In this document: positions 9,723-19,450 of the stretch, piece by piece
Layout: each line of letters begins with the position of its first letter
Position numbering within the stretch: position 1 is the first letter of the stretch
NCBI RefSeq assembly: GCF_030161235.1
Contig: NZ_BSPW01000006.1
Span: 1-48,573, forward strand
Length of the DNA stretch: 48,573 nt
From: Vibrio zhanjiangensis
GTDB lineage: Bacteria; Pseudomonadota; Gammaproteobacteria; Enterobacterales; Vibrionaceae
Direction: 5' to 3'
Notes under the pieces: generated by a model
The model's database searches: none
The model's input: the letters and a program-made list of their open reading frames with translations, nothing else
What the model was told of the DNA's origin: nothing
Program-made: the position numbers and the translations under genes

Positions 9723-10325
9723 CTAAAATAGAAGTGATACAGTAAGTTCAAGTCCACCTAAACCATCGTTGTAGATCGGCAAAATATACGAAGCTTGAGG
9801 AATGATTTGAATATGAGCATCTGGGTCACTGCCGAGCTTAATGACAGTGCCTATTGTCGCCACGGCTCCGGCTTCAAACTGATCAATATCATCAAGCTGC
9901 GAGCCATACTTAAACCCAGCACTATCGACAGGCCAACGGTTTGAGTATTGGCTATACGCTGCTGACAGTCCTACACCAATATAAGGCGTGAAAACCGACC
10001 AACTGCTTAAAGCGTACTGAGGAACAACTCTAAACTCATAGTTTGTCACTTCCTGATAAATTCCGTTAGCAGGAGCATCAACCGACTCGCTCAAGTAGTT
10101 AAACCCTAACCACCATCTCCAACGGTTATTATCTTCATCTATCGGCCGTGTATGCACCAAACCAAAACGGAGCGAATCTGTGGTGCCGCTCTCTCCTTGT
10201 TCATATTCGATGGAATCGATACTTAACATGCTCACAGAGCCGCCGTAGCGCTCTCCCTTTGCATTGACCGCTGCCGACATAGTACAAGCTAGAGCTAATA
10301 AGCCCCACTGACTTAACTTACTCAT
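9723..10325 (-). CDS. predicted outer-membrane beta-barrel protein of the T6SS operon
   Basis: The 200-residue protein has a signal peptide (hydrophobic up to ACTMSAAVNA), then alternating amphipathic strands and a C-terminal aromatic residue (VSLLF), the usual signature of an outer-membrane barrel. It is first in the operon before the FHA gene and tssJKL. Its role is not established from sequence. It may be an OmpA/OmpW-like accessory, and the context suggests a function at the outer membrane of the secretion system. The AAGGATG ribosome site overlaps the start. Confidence 0.7.
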   Translation of the reverse strand: MSKLSQWGLLALACTMSAAVNAKGERYGGSVSMLSIDSIEYEQGESGTTDSLRFGLVHTRPIDEDNNRWRWWLGFNYLSESVDAPANGIYQEVTNYEFRVVPQYALSSWSVFTPYIGVGLSAAYSQYSNRWPVDSAGFKYGSQLDDIDQFEAGAVATIGTVIKLGSDPDAHIQIIPQASYILPIYNDGLGGLELTVSLLF

Positions 10326-10813
10326 CCTTTATCCTCGAAAGGTTTGAAGCAAAAACATAAATAAAAGAGAGAGCAAAATAGCAGGGTAAGTTTCAAACTC
10401 AATAGCCAAAAAAAAAAACCACACAATTATTTCCTTTCTCCTAGTATTACCTTCTTTTTCTCTAGGAAAATGGACATTATGACTATTGGGCTAAATTTCA
10501 TACAGACTGCTCAGATAACACACTAAGTATGTGAAAAACTTATAATAATCAATCTAGTTTATAACATAGTGTATATTTAGCCATCACGCTTATCATAGAA
10601 GACAAATATTAATAATAAAACTATCATCTAAATTTTGGCACTAATGGGCAGAGTTCACATTTAATAAACTTTAATCATTTTTAATTAATATATTATCTAC
10701 AAATTACTTTTCTCCCACGTAAAATCCTTCCTTTGATAACAATACATCTTAATTAAGAATTTTTTATAAACTTGATTGAGCCATAATAACAAGCGTCACT
10801 TGGGTAGGATTTA
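10326..10813. promoter_or_regulatory. divergent promoter region of two T6SS operons
   Basis: This 488-base AT-rich spacer separates divergent operons: the outer-membrane protein/FHA/tssJKL operon leftward and the TssA-like/tssM operon rightward. It contains an uninterrupted run of 11 A at 10408-10418, about 83-93 bases upstream of the leftward start codon. A perfect -24-like element at 10636-10641 has its -12 partner shifted by one base, so I do not call it a sigma-54 promoter. I cannot fix either promoter. Confidence 0.45.
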
Positions 10814-12154
10814 ATGTACTTTTCAGACTTCGCTCGACGGCCAATAAGCGAGCAGACCCCCTGTGGGGTCAACCCGAACAACCTTGAGGATTTTGAGGAG
10901 ATAAAACGGCAGATAAACAATATCAATAAAGTCACAGGACGAATCTCGTGGAAAAAAGTACAACAGCTCTCTAAAGAAATACTAAAAAATAAGAGTAAAG
11001 ATTTACGTTGTGGCTGTTATTATGCCGTCGCCTCTGCTCATAATGATGGCATTACTGGGTTCGTTGATGCACTCAATGCCATTTTGGACTTATGCGTGGT
11101 TTATTGGTCAACATCTTACCCAGAAGTTTCCAAATCTAGTGCAAGAATGGGCGCATTTGAATGGTTGGCCGAGCATGGTGAAAAAAGAGTCAAACAATTT
11201 AAAGTAACTGTTGATGACAAAGCCGTAATCGAGCTTGGGCACAGAATCTGTCTTAGGATAGAGGAAGAATTGAGGCTCCATTACGGGCATAAAGCGCCCT
11301 CACTTGGCGGAATTAGACGTATTTTTGGCCAGTTTCTCGACGATGTAAAAGAGCTAGAAGAAAAACAAGAACGAACAGCGCAAAAAAAGGCTGTGCAGCA
11401 AAAAGAGACCGCTCAAGTATCCAGTAGCATTGCCCCTGGAGCAATAACAGTTAAAGTCAACCCCCAAGCTCATCAATCACAAACCATAGCTTCAAACATT
11501 GAAGCTAAAAAAAACCAATCCTCAATATGGGTTCTTGCTGTTGTCGTTGCCATTTTTATTTCTGCCTTAAGTGCATTTTATCTGACAAAAGATCAACTTC
11601 TAGCAGAATATAAGCAGAAAATCGCGTCAAATAATATTTCGATACTGCTACAAGTTACTCAAGATCTCAATAGTGAGAATAGAGATATAATCGAACAACT
11701 TAAGCAACCACTTATAGGTACTATTGATACCATGGTGTTTGATTTGGAGAAATCGCCGGAAAAGGTAACCCAGCTCCCTAGCTTAATCACGATCACCAAT
11801 AACCTTGAAAAACTTTATTCAGATTCCTCTTCCGTGCAGGTTTTATCAGCAGAATTGGCTCGTTTTGAACAAAAGATGGAACAAGACTTTAATGATATTA
11901 GCAGCCGATTTTCACGTGCTCGTACCGCTATAGCCAACTTAAAACTAGAGGCTAGCGACACCAATACCAAACTAGCGTATCAATACAGCAACTCTTTGTT
12001 TCCTTTACTTGGACGAATTGAATATGCTGAGAAAACCAATGACCCTGAAGAACTTGAACGCTCCTTAGTATTAGTTAACGTCTATTTACATAAAATCGCC
12101 CAACTCAAGGCGACGCAAACCCAAACATCACTCGATAAAGTTGTGGCCGAATAA
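10814..12154 (+). CDS. TssA-like membrane protein with ImpA N-terminal domain (VasL/TagA-like)
   Basis: The first 120 residues carry the ImpA N-terminal domain (ISEQTPCGVNPNNLEDFEEI, YWSTSYPEVSKSSARMGAFEWL), shared with TssA. A linker and one membrane segment (about residues 236-257, VLAVVVAIFISALSAFY) follow, then a C-terminal helical, probably coiled, periplasmic domain. The canonical tssA is at 21473-23032, so this is the second, membrane-anchored ImpA-family protein seen in several T6SSs. It may act at the membrane complex or sheath end. A GTAGGA site precedes the ATG, and tssM follows after 2 bases. Confidence 0.8.
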   Translation: MYFSDFARRPISEQTPCGVNPNNLEDFEEIKRQINNINKVTGRISWKKVQQLSKEILKNKSKDLRCGCYYAVASAHNDGITGFVDALNAILDLCVVYWSTSYPEVSKSSARMGAFEWLAEHGEKRVKQFKVTVDDKAVIELGHRICLRIEEELRLHYGHKAPSLGGIRRIFGQFLDDVKELEEKQERTAQKKAVQQKETAQVSSSIAPGAITVKVNPQAHQSQTIASNIEAKKNQSSIWVLAVVVAIFISALSAFYLTKDQLLAEYKQKIASNNISILLQVTQDLNSENRDIIEQLKQPLIGTIDTMVFDLEKSPEKVTQLPSLITITNNLEKLYSDSSSVQVLSAELARFEQKMEQDFNDISSRFSRARTAIANLKLEASDTNTKLAYQYSNSLFPLLGRIEYAEKTNDPEELERSLVLVNVYLHKIAQLKATQTQTSLDKVVAE

Positions 12155-12156
12155 TC

Positions 12157-15100
12157 ATGTTAAAAAATATAATACGTCATCCGATATTTTTATCTACTGT
12201 ACTTGCTTTAGTGTTTATTGGTGGACTCTCAGCCGCACACTTCTGGGCACCAGATACAATAACTAAGGCCATTTGGTTTATCGGTATAGGTACCATCGCA
12301 CTAATATTTTTGGCCTATCAAGCACTGCTTTTTTTTAGAAAAAGAAAACACCACCGTGAGCAACAACTCGAAACTGAAGAAGAAGCCTTGAGTTTAGTGC
12401 TGCGACCACTTCTAAACAATTCGAAAACTAAGCCTATTTACTTGATGTTGGGCAATCGTTCAGCCGGTAAAACACAGTTTTTGTTTAGCTCAAGTGCCAT
12501 TAAAGCACTCGATAATTCAAAGACGGCTAAAAACGATTTTTTTGAGTGGTATGAGTCTGATGAAGCGGTTTATCTTAAGCCTGATCAAAGGTTAGTTTTT
12601 CAAGAAGTGTCTGCATCTGACACACTGTTATGGACAACGTTGATTACAGAAATACTCAAGAATCGGCCCCGCAAACCTTTTGCAGGGTGCCTATTCTTTA
12701 CTGATCTTGAATTTTTGATTATTTCCGAAGAAGAACAAATCGATTATACATTGACGGCATTAATTGAGCGTATTACCTCTATCTGTGATCGAACCAATAC
12801 TGCCCTTCCAATCTATATGGTTGTCTCCAAGCTCGATAAGCTACAAGGCTTTAAAGAGTACGTTCAATTAAGTCCACTAAAACATAACGTTGAGTATCTC
12901 TCTATTGCGTTGAAAGACTCCAAAGGTGTTCTTATTGACTATTATCGAGATAGCTTTAATAACCTTGTCCGTGTCATTGAAAAAAGCGCCCTGGATTCAA
13001 CCTCAGGTTCAAACGATACCAAAGAAAAGCAAGCCATCCTTTCATTTCCAAAGCAGCTTGAAATATGTCAAAAGGAAATCGAATATGTGGTTCAACGCTT
13101 GAGCGATGTCAATCGTGGTGCCTACTACTTAGATCTTAGGGAACTATTTTTTTCTTCATCGCTTCAAGGTGGACGCAAATACAACTTGCTCGCCAAAAGT
13201 TGTAGTAATTACTTTAACCTTCCGATTATTGCTTCAGAACATACTCAACTATCTGAAACCCCTTACTTTACTCGGTTCTTAGTTGAATCTCAGATTCTGC
13301 CCGAAGCGGAATTTGCTGGTGAAAACAAAACTTACCTAAAACGCATACTGCGCCAAAGCCGCTTGGCTATGGTCGCCTCAATCGTATTTCTGTCCGGAGG
13401 GGCTTACCTTTTAGGGACCACGCTCGACAGCAATTTACGGGTAATATACCAGTTACTCAATATTGATACCGAAACAACAGCCATGGACTCAAACCAGCAA
13501 TTGGATAGGAGTTTAACCAAAGCGATTGAAAAAATAGACCCCATATACAATGCTTGGCTGGAAGGCAGTAAAGCTATGGATGAAGAACTCGTCTCCCTTC
13601 ATGTTAGTCGCTTAGAACCAACAACAAAAATTGCTTATCAAGCGCTCATCGATTCTATCCAAAATGAGTTGATTCCTGTTATTGAACAATCATACCGTGT
13701 GCAGTTAACCAAATACCAAGATCAACCTCTTAAAGCGCTACCCGTTTTGAAAGGTTACCTCATGCTCAAAGAACCCAGTAAACGGGACCTGAAGTACATG
13801 ACGGCACAAACTGATTCGACCTTAACCAAAGCACTAGGTGATACCGAACAAGTGGCAACCACAATGAAGTATCTAAATGCATACTTCAGAACGGATTTTC
13901 CAGCCATTGATATCAATATGGGCATCGTTCGAGCAACACGCAGAACCTTGCTCGCACAATCAAATATTGACCTTGTCTATTCTCAACTGATTGATCAGGC
14001 CGAAAGCATAGATCTAGGAACATTAAACCTAGAAAGAGCAGTTGGCTTTGACTTTAACAACGTCTTTAACGATAAAGTAGACCACCAGCTACTGGATATC
14101 AGTAAGGTCTATACTGCGACTGGATTTAGTACCTTCTATCGCCCACGCATTGATCTTATGTCTAAAGAGGTGATCACTAATAACTGGGTACTGGGCTTAT
14201 CGAAAAATGTCATCCCAAGCCAAAAAGAGCATGACGCCTTTAAAGATAAAATTCGCAAAAGATACACTGACGATTATGTTAGTTACTGGCGCAATGCATT
14301 GAGTGAGTTAAAAGTTAAGAAATATGAGTCAATTGGCGATCTCACAAATGCGATTGACCTAATTTCAGGCCCTTCATCACCTCTTACTACGGTATTAAAG
14401 CAGGTATACTCTAATACTCACTTCTCACCAACTGGAGAGAAAGAGCTACTTGCCAATAAGTTGCCCGAATTGGCTACGGAGGCTGTAGGTAAATTGGCCG
14501 AATCGGCGGAAGAGTTTGTACAGCCCGACTACTTGTTAATGCAGAGAGTTGAACAAGCGTTCTATCAACTTAACCAGTTACAAATTAACGAGACACCTAA
14601 TTCACCAGCACCATGGGATGAAATTGTTACTGCTTTGAATACACTACGAACTTACATGAAAGACATTGCGGATTCCCCAGATCCTCAAATGGCGTCGCTG
14701 TTAGCTGCTCGCACACGTATGCAAAGCTCTGAAGCGGACCCAATCATTCGTCTGAAGCAAATTGCGCAAAAGTCTCCAGAACCTGTGCGCAGTTGGTTGC
14801 TAGGTCTGGTTCAACAAAGTTGGTCAGTTATGATCACAGAATCAGCTAAAGGCGTGCAAAGCCAGTGGTATAGTGACGTGTATACAAAGTATAAAGAATT
14901 GGCACTCAACAAATATCCTTTCGACTTGAATGCTGAAGAAGAAATTACGCTCGAAGATTTTGAGCTGCTTTTTGCTAAAGGTGGAATAATTGATACTTTT
15001 GTCCAGCAAAACCTAGCATCGTTTTATGATACCAACCTTTGGGAACCAAAACGTGTAGAAGGTGAGACTATGCCTCTCACGCCCCAACTTTTGGTGCAAT

Positions 15101-15552
15101 TGAAGAATTACAATGTAATCCGAGACACATTAATTAATAAAAGTACTAACCGTGTTTCCATTCCATTTACAACCAAAGTCCTTGATTTAGACTCTAGTGC
15201 AATTCGAGCAACTTTGAGAGTGGCAGACTCGCAAATGAGCTATTACCACGGGCCAAGTCGAATCCAAGAATTGGAATGGCCACCAAAAAGTGGCGAGTTT
15301 AACGTCAGTATTACAATCCAAGATGTTACTGACGAAGGTAAACAGTACGTATTGAGCAAGGATGGTCAGTGGGCAATCTACCGACTATTGGGCCAATCAA
15401 CACTAACAAATCAACATGATGGTAGCTTTGTTAGTGATATAACCGTTTCAGGTCGTGATCTGAAACTGAGAATAAAACCGCTTGCACAAAGGAATCCATT
15501 TACTTTGGCCGAGCTGTATAACTTCTCGTTACCCGAAACCATCAATTTATAA
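12157..15552 (+). CDS. tssM: T6SS membrane complex protein TssM (IcmF family)
   Basis: TssM spans the inner membrane and periplasm and links TssL to TssJ. The 1131-residue protein has two N-terminal membrane segments (about 8-30 and 38-60), a Walker A motif GNRSAGKT (99-106), a G4-like SKLDKL (224-229) and a third membrane segment at about 402-421. The long periplasmic part ends in a beta-rich domain (GPSRIQELEWPP near the C-terminus), as in the TssJ-binding region. The intact Walker A suggests nucleotide binding. It is the second gene of the plus operon. Confidence 0.95.
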   Translation: MLKNIIRHPIFLSTVLALVFIGGLSAAHFWAPDTITKAIWFIGIGTIALIFLAYQALLFFRKRKHHREQQLETEEEALSLVLRPLLNNSKTKPIYLMLGNRSAGKTQFLFSSSAIKALDNSKTAKNDFFEWYESDEAVYLKPDQRLVFQEVSASDTLLWTTLITEILKNRPRKPFAGCLFFTDLEFLIISEEEQIDYTLTALIERITSICDRTNTALPIYMVVSKLDKLQGFKEYVQLSPLKHNVEYLSIALKDSKGVLIDYYRDSFNNLVRVIEKSALDSTSGSNDTKEKQAILSFPKQLEICQKEIEYVVQRLSDVNRGAYYLDLRELFFSSSLQGGRKYNLLAKSCSNYFNLPIIASEHTQLSETPYFTRFLVESQILPEAEFAGENKTYLKRILRQSRLAMVASIVFLSGGAYLLGTTLDSNLRVIYQLLNIDTETTAMDSNQQLDRSLTKAIEKIDPIYNAWLEGSKAMDEELVSLHVSRLEPTTKIAYQALIDSIQNELIPVIEQSYRVQLTKYQDQPLKALPVLKGYLMLKEPSKRDLKYMTAQTDSTLTKALGDTEQVATTMKYLNAYFRTDFPAIDINMGIVRATRRTLLAQSNIDLVYSQLIDQAESIDLGTLNLERAVGFDFNNVFNDKVDHQLLDISKVYTATGFSTFYRPRIDLMSKEVITNNWVLGLSKNVIPSQKEHDAFKDKIRKRYTDDYVSYWRNALSELKVKKYESIGDLTNAIDLISGPSSPLTTVLKQVYSNTHFSPTGEKELLANKLPELATEAVGKLAESAEEFVQPDYLLMQRVEQAFYQLNQLQINETPNSPAPWDEIVTALNTLRTYMKDIADSPDPQMASLLAARTRMQSSEADPIIRLKQIAQKSPEPVRSWLLGLVQQSWSVMITESAKGVQSQWYSDVYTKYKELALNKYPFDLNAEEEITLEDFELLFAKGGIIDTFVQQNLASFYDTNLWEPKRVEGETMPLTPQLLVQLKNYNVIRDTLINKSTNRVSIPFTTKVLDLDSSAIRATLRVADSQMSYYHGPSRIQELEWPPKSGEFNVSITIQDVTDEGKQYVLSKDGQWAIYRLLGQSTLTNQHDGSFVSDITVSGRDLKLRIKPLAQRNPFTLAELYNFSLPETINL

Positions 15553-15586
15553 AAGCATACTAATAAAAACAACGTAAGGCAGGATA

Positions 15587-16039
15587 ATGATGTCAACTAC
15601 TAACCTTCAAGGATTAGACAAATTAGATAGGAAAATACTTTCAAGTCTTTTGTCAAATGGCCGAGAGTCAATAGCGAACCTTTCGCGAAATATTGGCTTA
15701 TCACGTACCGCCGTCGCTGAACGCATCAGTCGATTGGAAAAAACCGGTATTATAAAAGGCTATACCGCTCAGATCCGAGTAGAGAAAGATGGTAGGTCAG
15801 CGTCAAGCTACCTACTCATTTCTTGCGAAAAAGGTAAGAAGAACAATGTCACGGAAGCACTAAAAGAGCTTCCTGAAGTGAGAGTCACTAGTATCGTCGG
15901 TGGCGCCTACGATATTATCGCTCTCATTGAGGCACCCGATCTTCAGTCGATACATACCCTGTGCAATGAAATAGAGTCATTTAGCGGCATTGAGTCCTTA
16001 AATAATACTGTGATATTGCACGAACCAGTTCGACGATAA
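15587..16039 (+). CDS. Lrp/AsnC-family transcriptional regulator
   Basis: The 150-residue protein has a winged helix-turn-helix (DKLDRKILSSLLSNGRES, LSRTAVAERISRLEKTGIIKGY) and a C-terminal RAM-like domain (VTSIVGGAYDIIALIEAPD), the Lrp/AsnC layout. It follows tssM by 34 bases and precedes a terminator, so it is probably cotranscribed with tssM. A regulator at this position also occurs in the T6SS1 locus of V. parahaemolyticus, from memory, suggesting a dedicated regulator. Two ATGs are adjacent (15587, 15590); TAAGG and AGGA upstream allow either. Confidence 0.88.
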   Translation: MMSTTNLQGLDKLDRKILSSLLSNGRESIANLSRNIGLSRTAVAERISRLEKTGIIKGYTAQIRVEKDGRSASSYLLISCEKGKKNNVTEALKELPEVRVTSIVGGAYDIIALIEAPDLQSIHTLCNEIESFSGIESLNNTVILHEPVRR

Positions 16040-16104
16040 TACCCATAAGGACAGTAACTACACTTTCTAATCCAGAGTGTAACTGTACTTAGACAGATGA
16101 ATTT

Positions 16105-16135
16105 AAAAGCCACACATATTTTGTGTGGTTTTTTT
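16105..16135. terminator. bidirectional terminator between convergent T6SS operons
   Basis: The inverted repeat CCACACA (16110-16116) / TGTGTGG (16122-16128) is followed on the plus strand by seven T (16129-16135). It is preceded by AAAAG, which gives TTTT on the minus strand. It lies between the Lrp-type gene (plus) and tssG (minus) and probably ends both transcripts. Confidence 0.85.
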
Positions 16136-16216
16136 ACTTCACTACCTGAAATTGCGTTTTCCTAACAACCGCCGGAACAACAAAGAACAAGACTCGACTT
16201 TTTCACTAGGCGAACA

Positions 16217-17215
16217 TCACAACTGCCCAATTTGCTTAATGGACACATCTTTTCTATCAGGAGTCCCCAACCAAAGCGTTTGACCAAGCAAATTGCCCTC
16301 CCCATTTCCCAAAGCGTTTTTAGGTATGGTTTCCAGCTTCACCTTCATAACCAAGTCCCAAGCCAAAGGGTCACGTAGGATAAACTGCATTAAGCCAATA
16401 AGCGTTTTGTAATTGCTTCTGCCTGGTAAGAATGTTTGATAGGTAGAAAAATCAATATCTTCAATGCGTAAATGAAACTTACCAACTAAATCAGGCAGCG
16501 TTTTACCCAAGTGAAGATCTTGGCCCAGTACGCAATTATTATGATTGAGTTTGTTTCTCTGTGAATGATGAATTTCAACACGTCGATAGATCCATTCATC
16601 AACAAAAACGCTGTTCAAACTAAAGTAGTGAGCCACGATTCCGGATATCAGTTTCGGTGAACGTGTCCTAGTAGAAAGCTGACTAACATAGGACAAAAGC
16701 TTAGCCCTATCCAATTCATTAACCTCAGCTTCCTGCATAACCGATGACAAGCCAAGCAAGTGAAGCATGCGCCCGGAAAACGGATCTTTTGCCTCACTCT
16801 GATACTGTATGTGATAGCGATATTTTTTCCAAACTCGATAGACTAGGGATAAATAGCGATTATGGAAAAAATCAAAAAACTGTCTTACTGGATTTTCTTC
16901 ATCTTCTCTGCCAGCTAGCTTCTCGGTATATGAGGACGGAAGTGGTGAACTTGAACCATGCAAGCCAAGAAAGTTTACCTCAACTCGGGTATAAGGATTT
17001 CCCTCAACCTCGTAATGTGCCACGTAGTCAATATCACTTTTGGGAAACGCTAAGCTCGGTGACACACTAAAGCGAATACGTTCATCAGAAATATACTTAT
17101 TCTGACCTATTCCGTTATAGTTAAAACCCGTTTCTGCTTGATAATATTTTTCCAAAAGTGCAATCGCTTGGAAAAAGCTAAATTCATGGGTCTTCTTTTC
17201 AATCTGCTCGATCAT
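16217..17215 (-). CDS. tssG: T6SS baseplate protein TssG
   Basis: TssG joins TssF in the baseplate wedge. The protein shows the family's opening (HEFSFFQAIALLEKYY), then RIRFSVSPSLAFP, NFLGLHGSSSPLPSSYTE and RQFFDFFHNRYLSLVYR. I start it at 17215, where ATG overlaps the tssF stop as ATGA. The longer frame from 17248 would overlap tssF by 37 bases. The length is 332 residues. It is the last gene of the ppkA-tssABCEFG operon. Confidence 0.95.
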   Translation of the reverse strand: MIEQIEKKTHEFSFFQAIALLEKYYQAETGFNYNGIGQNKYISDERIRFSVSPSLAFPKSDIDYVAHYEVEGNPYTRVEVNFLGLHGSSSPLPSSYTEKLAGREDEENPVRQFFDFFHNRYLSLVYRVWKKYRYHIQYQSEAKDPFSGRMLHLLGLSSVMQEAEVNELDRAKLLSYVSQLSTRTRSPKLISGIVAHYFSLNSVFVDEWIYRRVEIHHSQRNKLNHNNCVLGQDLHLGKTLPDLVGKFHLRIEDIDFSTYQTFLPGRSNYKTLIGLMQFILRDPLAWDLVMKVKLETIPKNALGNGEGNLLGQTLWLGTPDRKDVSIKQIGQL

Positions 17216-18960
17216 AGTACGGTCTGCTGCCCTGTAAGGCTTGGCCAATGATAATTTTCCCCTGTGTTTTCATCAAACACTTCAAGCTCTGTAAAGGAGT
17301 TCAAACTTGAATACAAGCGTATAAACTCATTTAATACACTCACCAAAAGGAACATATCTCCCTCATTGACGAAATATGAAGAATCGACCGTAAGATTGAA
17401 CTGCGTACCGCGAATAGCAGTACCACGGAATACCCTGTCAACCGGCTTCATTTCACTCATTTTAATACCATCTAGCCTGTGTATCGATGCCCGATGAGCT
17501 TGACGATCAACTCGAGAGTGGAAGTCATAAGTAGAAAGCAGCACTTTTAATACATCAATATTCGCTAATGACAAATAGTTCAGCGACATATTAGCAATTA
17601 GCTGCCATTGCAATTCGCCATTTACTTGCGGGCTGACAGACTGTGTAGGTTTGGTAATATTGGCAAAATTGGCGTAGGTTGGCGAGTTATGCGATGCATA
17701 GGTAATATCGCCCACTGACAGCCGCTCAGCCAAGTCACCATTGCTACACGTGAGTTTTAAAAGCACAGTTTCAGAGCCCAGTTCCGCAATATCACTGTTA
17801 TGAGTATGAAAAGAAATATAACGTTCGAGCCCTCGCCCACTGATACGCTTTGAAACTTTCGTTTTGTAGAACTCTCTCTTATCACGCTGATTGATTTGAT
17901 GTTCAAACGATTCAAACTCAATTAACGTTTTACGGCTACGTTCATTTTTGCTCCAAGTCTCCACTTTTCCGATCGAATAGACTTCATAGTGCTCTTGGTT
18001 ACTGCTTTGTGGTCTGACTTTGTACTCACTTCGGCGGTGCTCTAAACGGATCGGGTCAGCGTCTTTGCTAAACAAATTCACAGCAGGTGTACAATGCAGC
18101 CTCAAGTGTTTATTTTTAAGCACCACTTCAGACGGAAGCGCACGTTTGAATATAAACGATATTTTCATCGATGAACGCTGGGGGACTCCTGACAACCATT
18201 CAAGTCCAGTGACATCAAAGAACATAAACTTCTCAGGTAGAGAAAAATATTCTTGCAATAGCCGATAACCAGAAAATGAGTTACTGCCATAAGGCAAAAT
18301 AGCTTCATCATCGGCAAAACCTACGGGCTTGATGCAAGACGATGGCAGCTTGTGCACAAAGCCTCCACCAACATCGAGTTCAACACGATCGAGATAACGA
18401 AACAACCATAAGTAAACACTTCGAGTAATATGAACTTCACCATGAAGATGAAAGCGTAACGAATCCATTTTGAGTCTCGATATATCTTGACCAAACTCAG
18501 CGGCAATAGATACATCGATGCTTGAATTTGTACGACTATTCGATTGTTCGACTTGAGTAATGCTGATGGGGTACAAAGCAACGTCATAGCAACTTCTAAA
18601 CAAGCATTGGGTTCCCTCAACTTGCTCACTCGCCATTTCTATTCCGCGTTCTACAACGGTTTTTTCTGTGACGCTTCCAACATGAGGCGTGAGCTCTGAG
18701 ATACACATTGACGGTACCGAACGCATGTAGTGAGGCCACAAAAGTGTCATTAGTGATTGCGTGAGCTCTGGCAATTCATCGTCAATTTTTTCTCTTATCC
18801 TACCGGTGAGAAACGCAAAGCCCTCCAAAAGACGCTCTACATCTGGGTCATAAACCCCTTCACCAAGAAAGTGGGTTAATTTGGGGTGATATTTGGCAAA
18901 TTCACTTCCGGCTTCTCGAAGATAAGAAAGTTCATCTTGAAAATATTTGCTGCTACTCAC
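17212..18960 (-). CDS. tssF: T6SS baseplate protein TssF
   Basis: The 582-residue protein has the canonical TssF opening (YFQDELSYLREAGSEFAKYHP, then DPDVERLLEGFAFLTGRIREKIDDELPELT) and the baseplate-specific LWPHYMRSVPSM segment. It forms the wedge with TssG and TssE. The start codon is GTG, with AGGAG 9 bases upstream. Its stop overlaps the tssG start. A short spacer of 18 bases separates it from tssE. Confidence 0.95.
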   Translation of the reverse strand: MSSSKYFQDELSYLREAGSEFAKYHPKLTHFLGEGVYDPDVERLLEGFAFLTGRIREKIDDELPELTQSLMTLLWPHYMRSVPSMCISELTPHVGSVTEKTVVERGIEMASEQVEGTQCLFRSCYDVALYPISITQVEQSNSRTNSSIDVSIAAEFGQDISRLKMDSLRFHLHGEVHITRSVYLWLFRYLDRVELDVGGGFVHKLPSSCIKPVGFADDEAILPYGSNSFSGYRLLQEYFSLPEKFMFFDVTGLEWLSGVPQRSSMKISFIFKRALPSEVVLKNKHLRLHCTPAVNLFSKDADPIRLEHRRSEYKVRPQSSNQEHYEVYSIGKVETWSKNERSRKTLIEFESFEHQINQRDKREFYKTKVSKRISGRGLERYISFHTHNSDIAELGSETVLLKLTCSNGDLAERLSVGDITYASHNSPTYANFANITKPTQSVSPQVNGELQWQLIANMSLNYLSLANIDVLKVLLSTYDFHSRVDRQAHRASIHRLDGIKMSEMKPVDRVFRGTAIRGTQFNLTVDSSYFVNEGDMFLLVSVLNEFIRLYSSLNSFTELEVFDENTGENYHWPSLTGQQTVL

Positions 18961-18978
18961 GAAGTATTACTCCTGACT

Positions 18979-19389
18979 TTATACGTTAAACTTACCGTCA
19001 ATACCCATAAACACATTGATAGACATTGGAACCTGACCACCGTTGTGGCTTACCTCTCCAGTAATACCAAAACTAAGTTGTAAGGGATTATGAAAATCCT
19101 GACGATAAGTGACTTCAATATTGCCAAGCCTAGGTTCAAACTTGTTAATCGTCGTACGTATATTCTGTTGAATGTGACGCACTAAGTTTGACTGGCTAGC
19201 AAGAACATCATTGAAATCAGGAAGACCATAATCATTGTCTATCATTGCATTCCCCGCATGGGTATTCAGTAAATCGGCAAGATGAATATGAATGGATTCA
19301 ATAAGATGTTTGTGTGAGACCACCTTTTCATAACAGCTTTTCGGCTCACCCAATTCAATACGCTCTAATAAACGATAACCTTTTTCCAT
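18979..19389 (-). CDS. tssE: T6SS baseplate protein TssE (gp25-like)
   Basis: The 136-residue protein is the gp25-like lysozyme-fold baseplate component that nucleates the sheath. Recognisable segments are MEKGYRLLERIE, IHIHLADLLNTHAGNAMIDNDYGLPDFND and FEPRLGNIEVTYRQD. The start at 19389 has GAGG 6 bases upstream. A longer open frame reaching to 19602 runs into tssC, and its extra 71 residues look like noise. A strong hairpin terminator lies directly upstream of the ribosome site. Confidence 0.93.
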   Translation of the reverse strand: MEKGYRLLERIELGEPKSCYEKVVSHKHLIESIHIHLADLLNTHAGNAMIDNDYGLPDFNDVLASQSNLVRHIQQNIRTTINKFEPRLGNIEVTYRQDFHNPLQLSFGITGEVSHNGGQVPMSINVFMGIDGKFNV

Positions 19390-19399
19390 GCTAAACCTC

Positions 19400-19429
19400 A
19401 AAAAGAACGGCCAGAAAAACTGGCCGTTC
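19400..19429 (-). terminator. internal terminator/attenuator between tssC and tssE
   Basis: A perfect 10-bp GC-rich stem (GAACGGCCAG at 19405-19414, CTGGCCGTTC at 19420-19429) has a 5-nt loop. On the minus strand it runs straight into TTTTTGAGG. It starts 22 nt after the tssC stop and the GAGG is the tssE ribosome site. This has the full layout of an intrinsic terminator inside the operon. Confidence 0.85.
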
Positions 19430-19450
19430 GCACTTAGAAAAATACTTAGA

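Noticed and set aside
10636..10650. sigma-54-like promoter upstream of the TssA-like/tssM operon
   Set aside because: The -24 element is perfect, but the -12 GC is one base too close (10 instead of 11 between GG and GC) and the site lies about 165 bases from the start codon.
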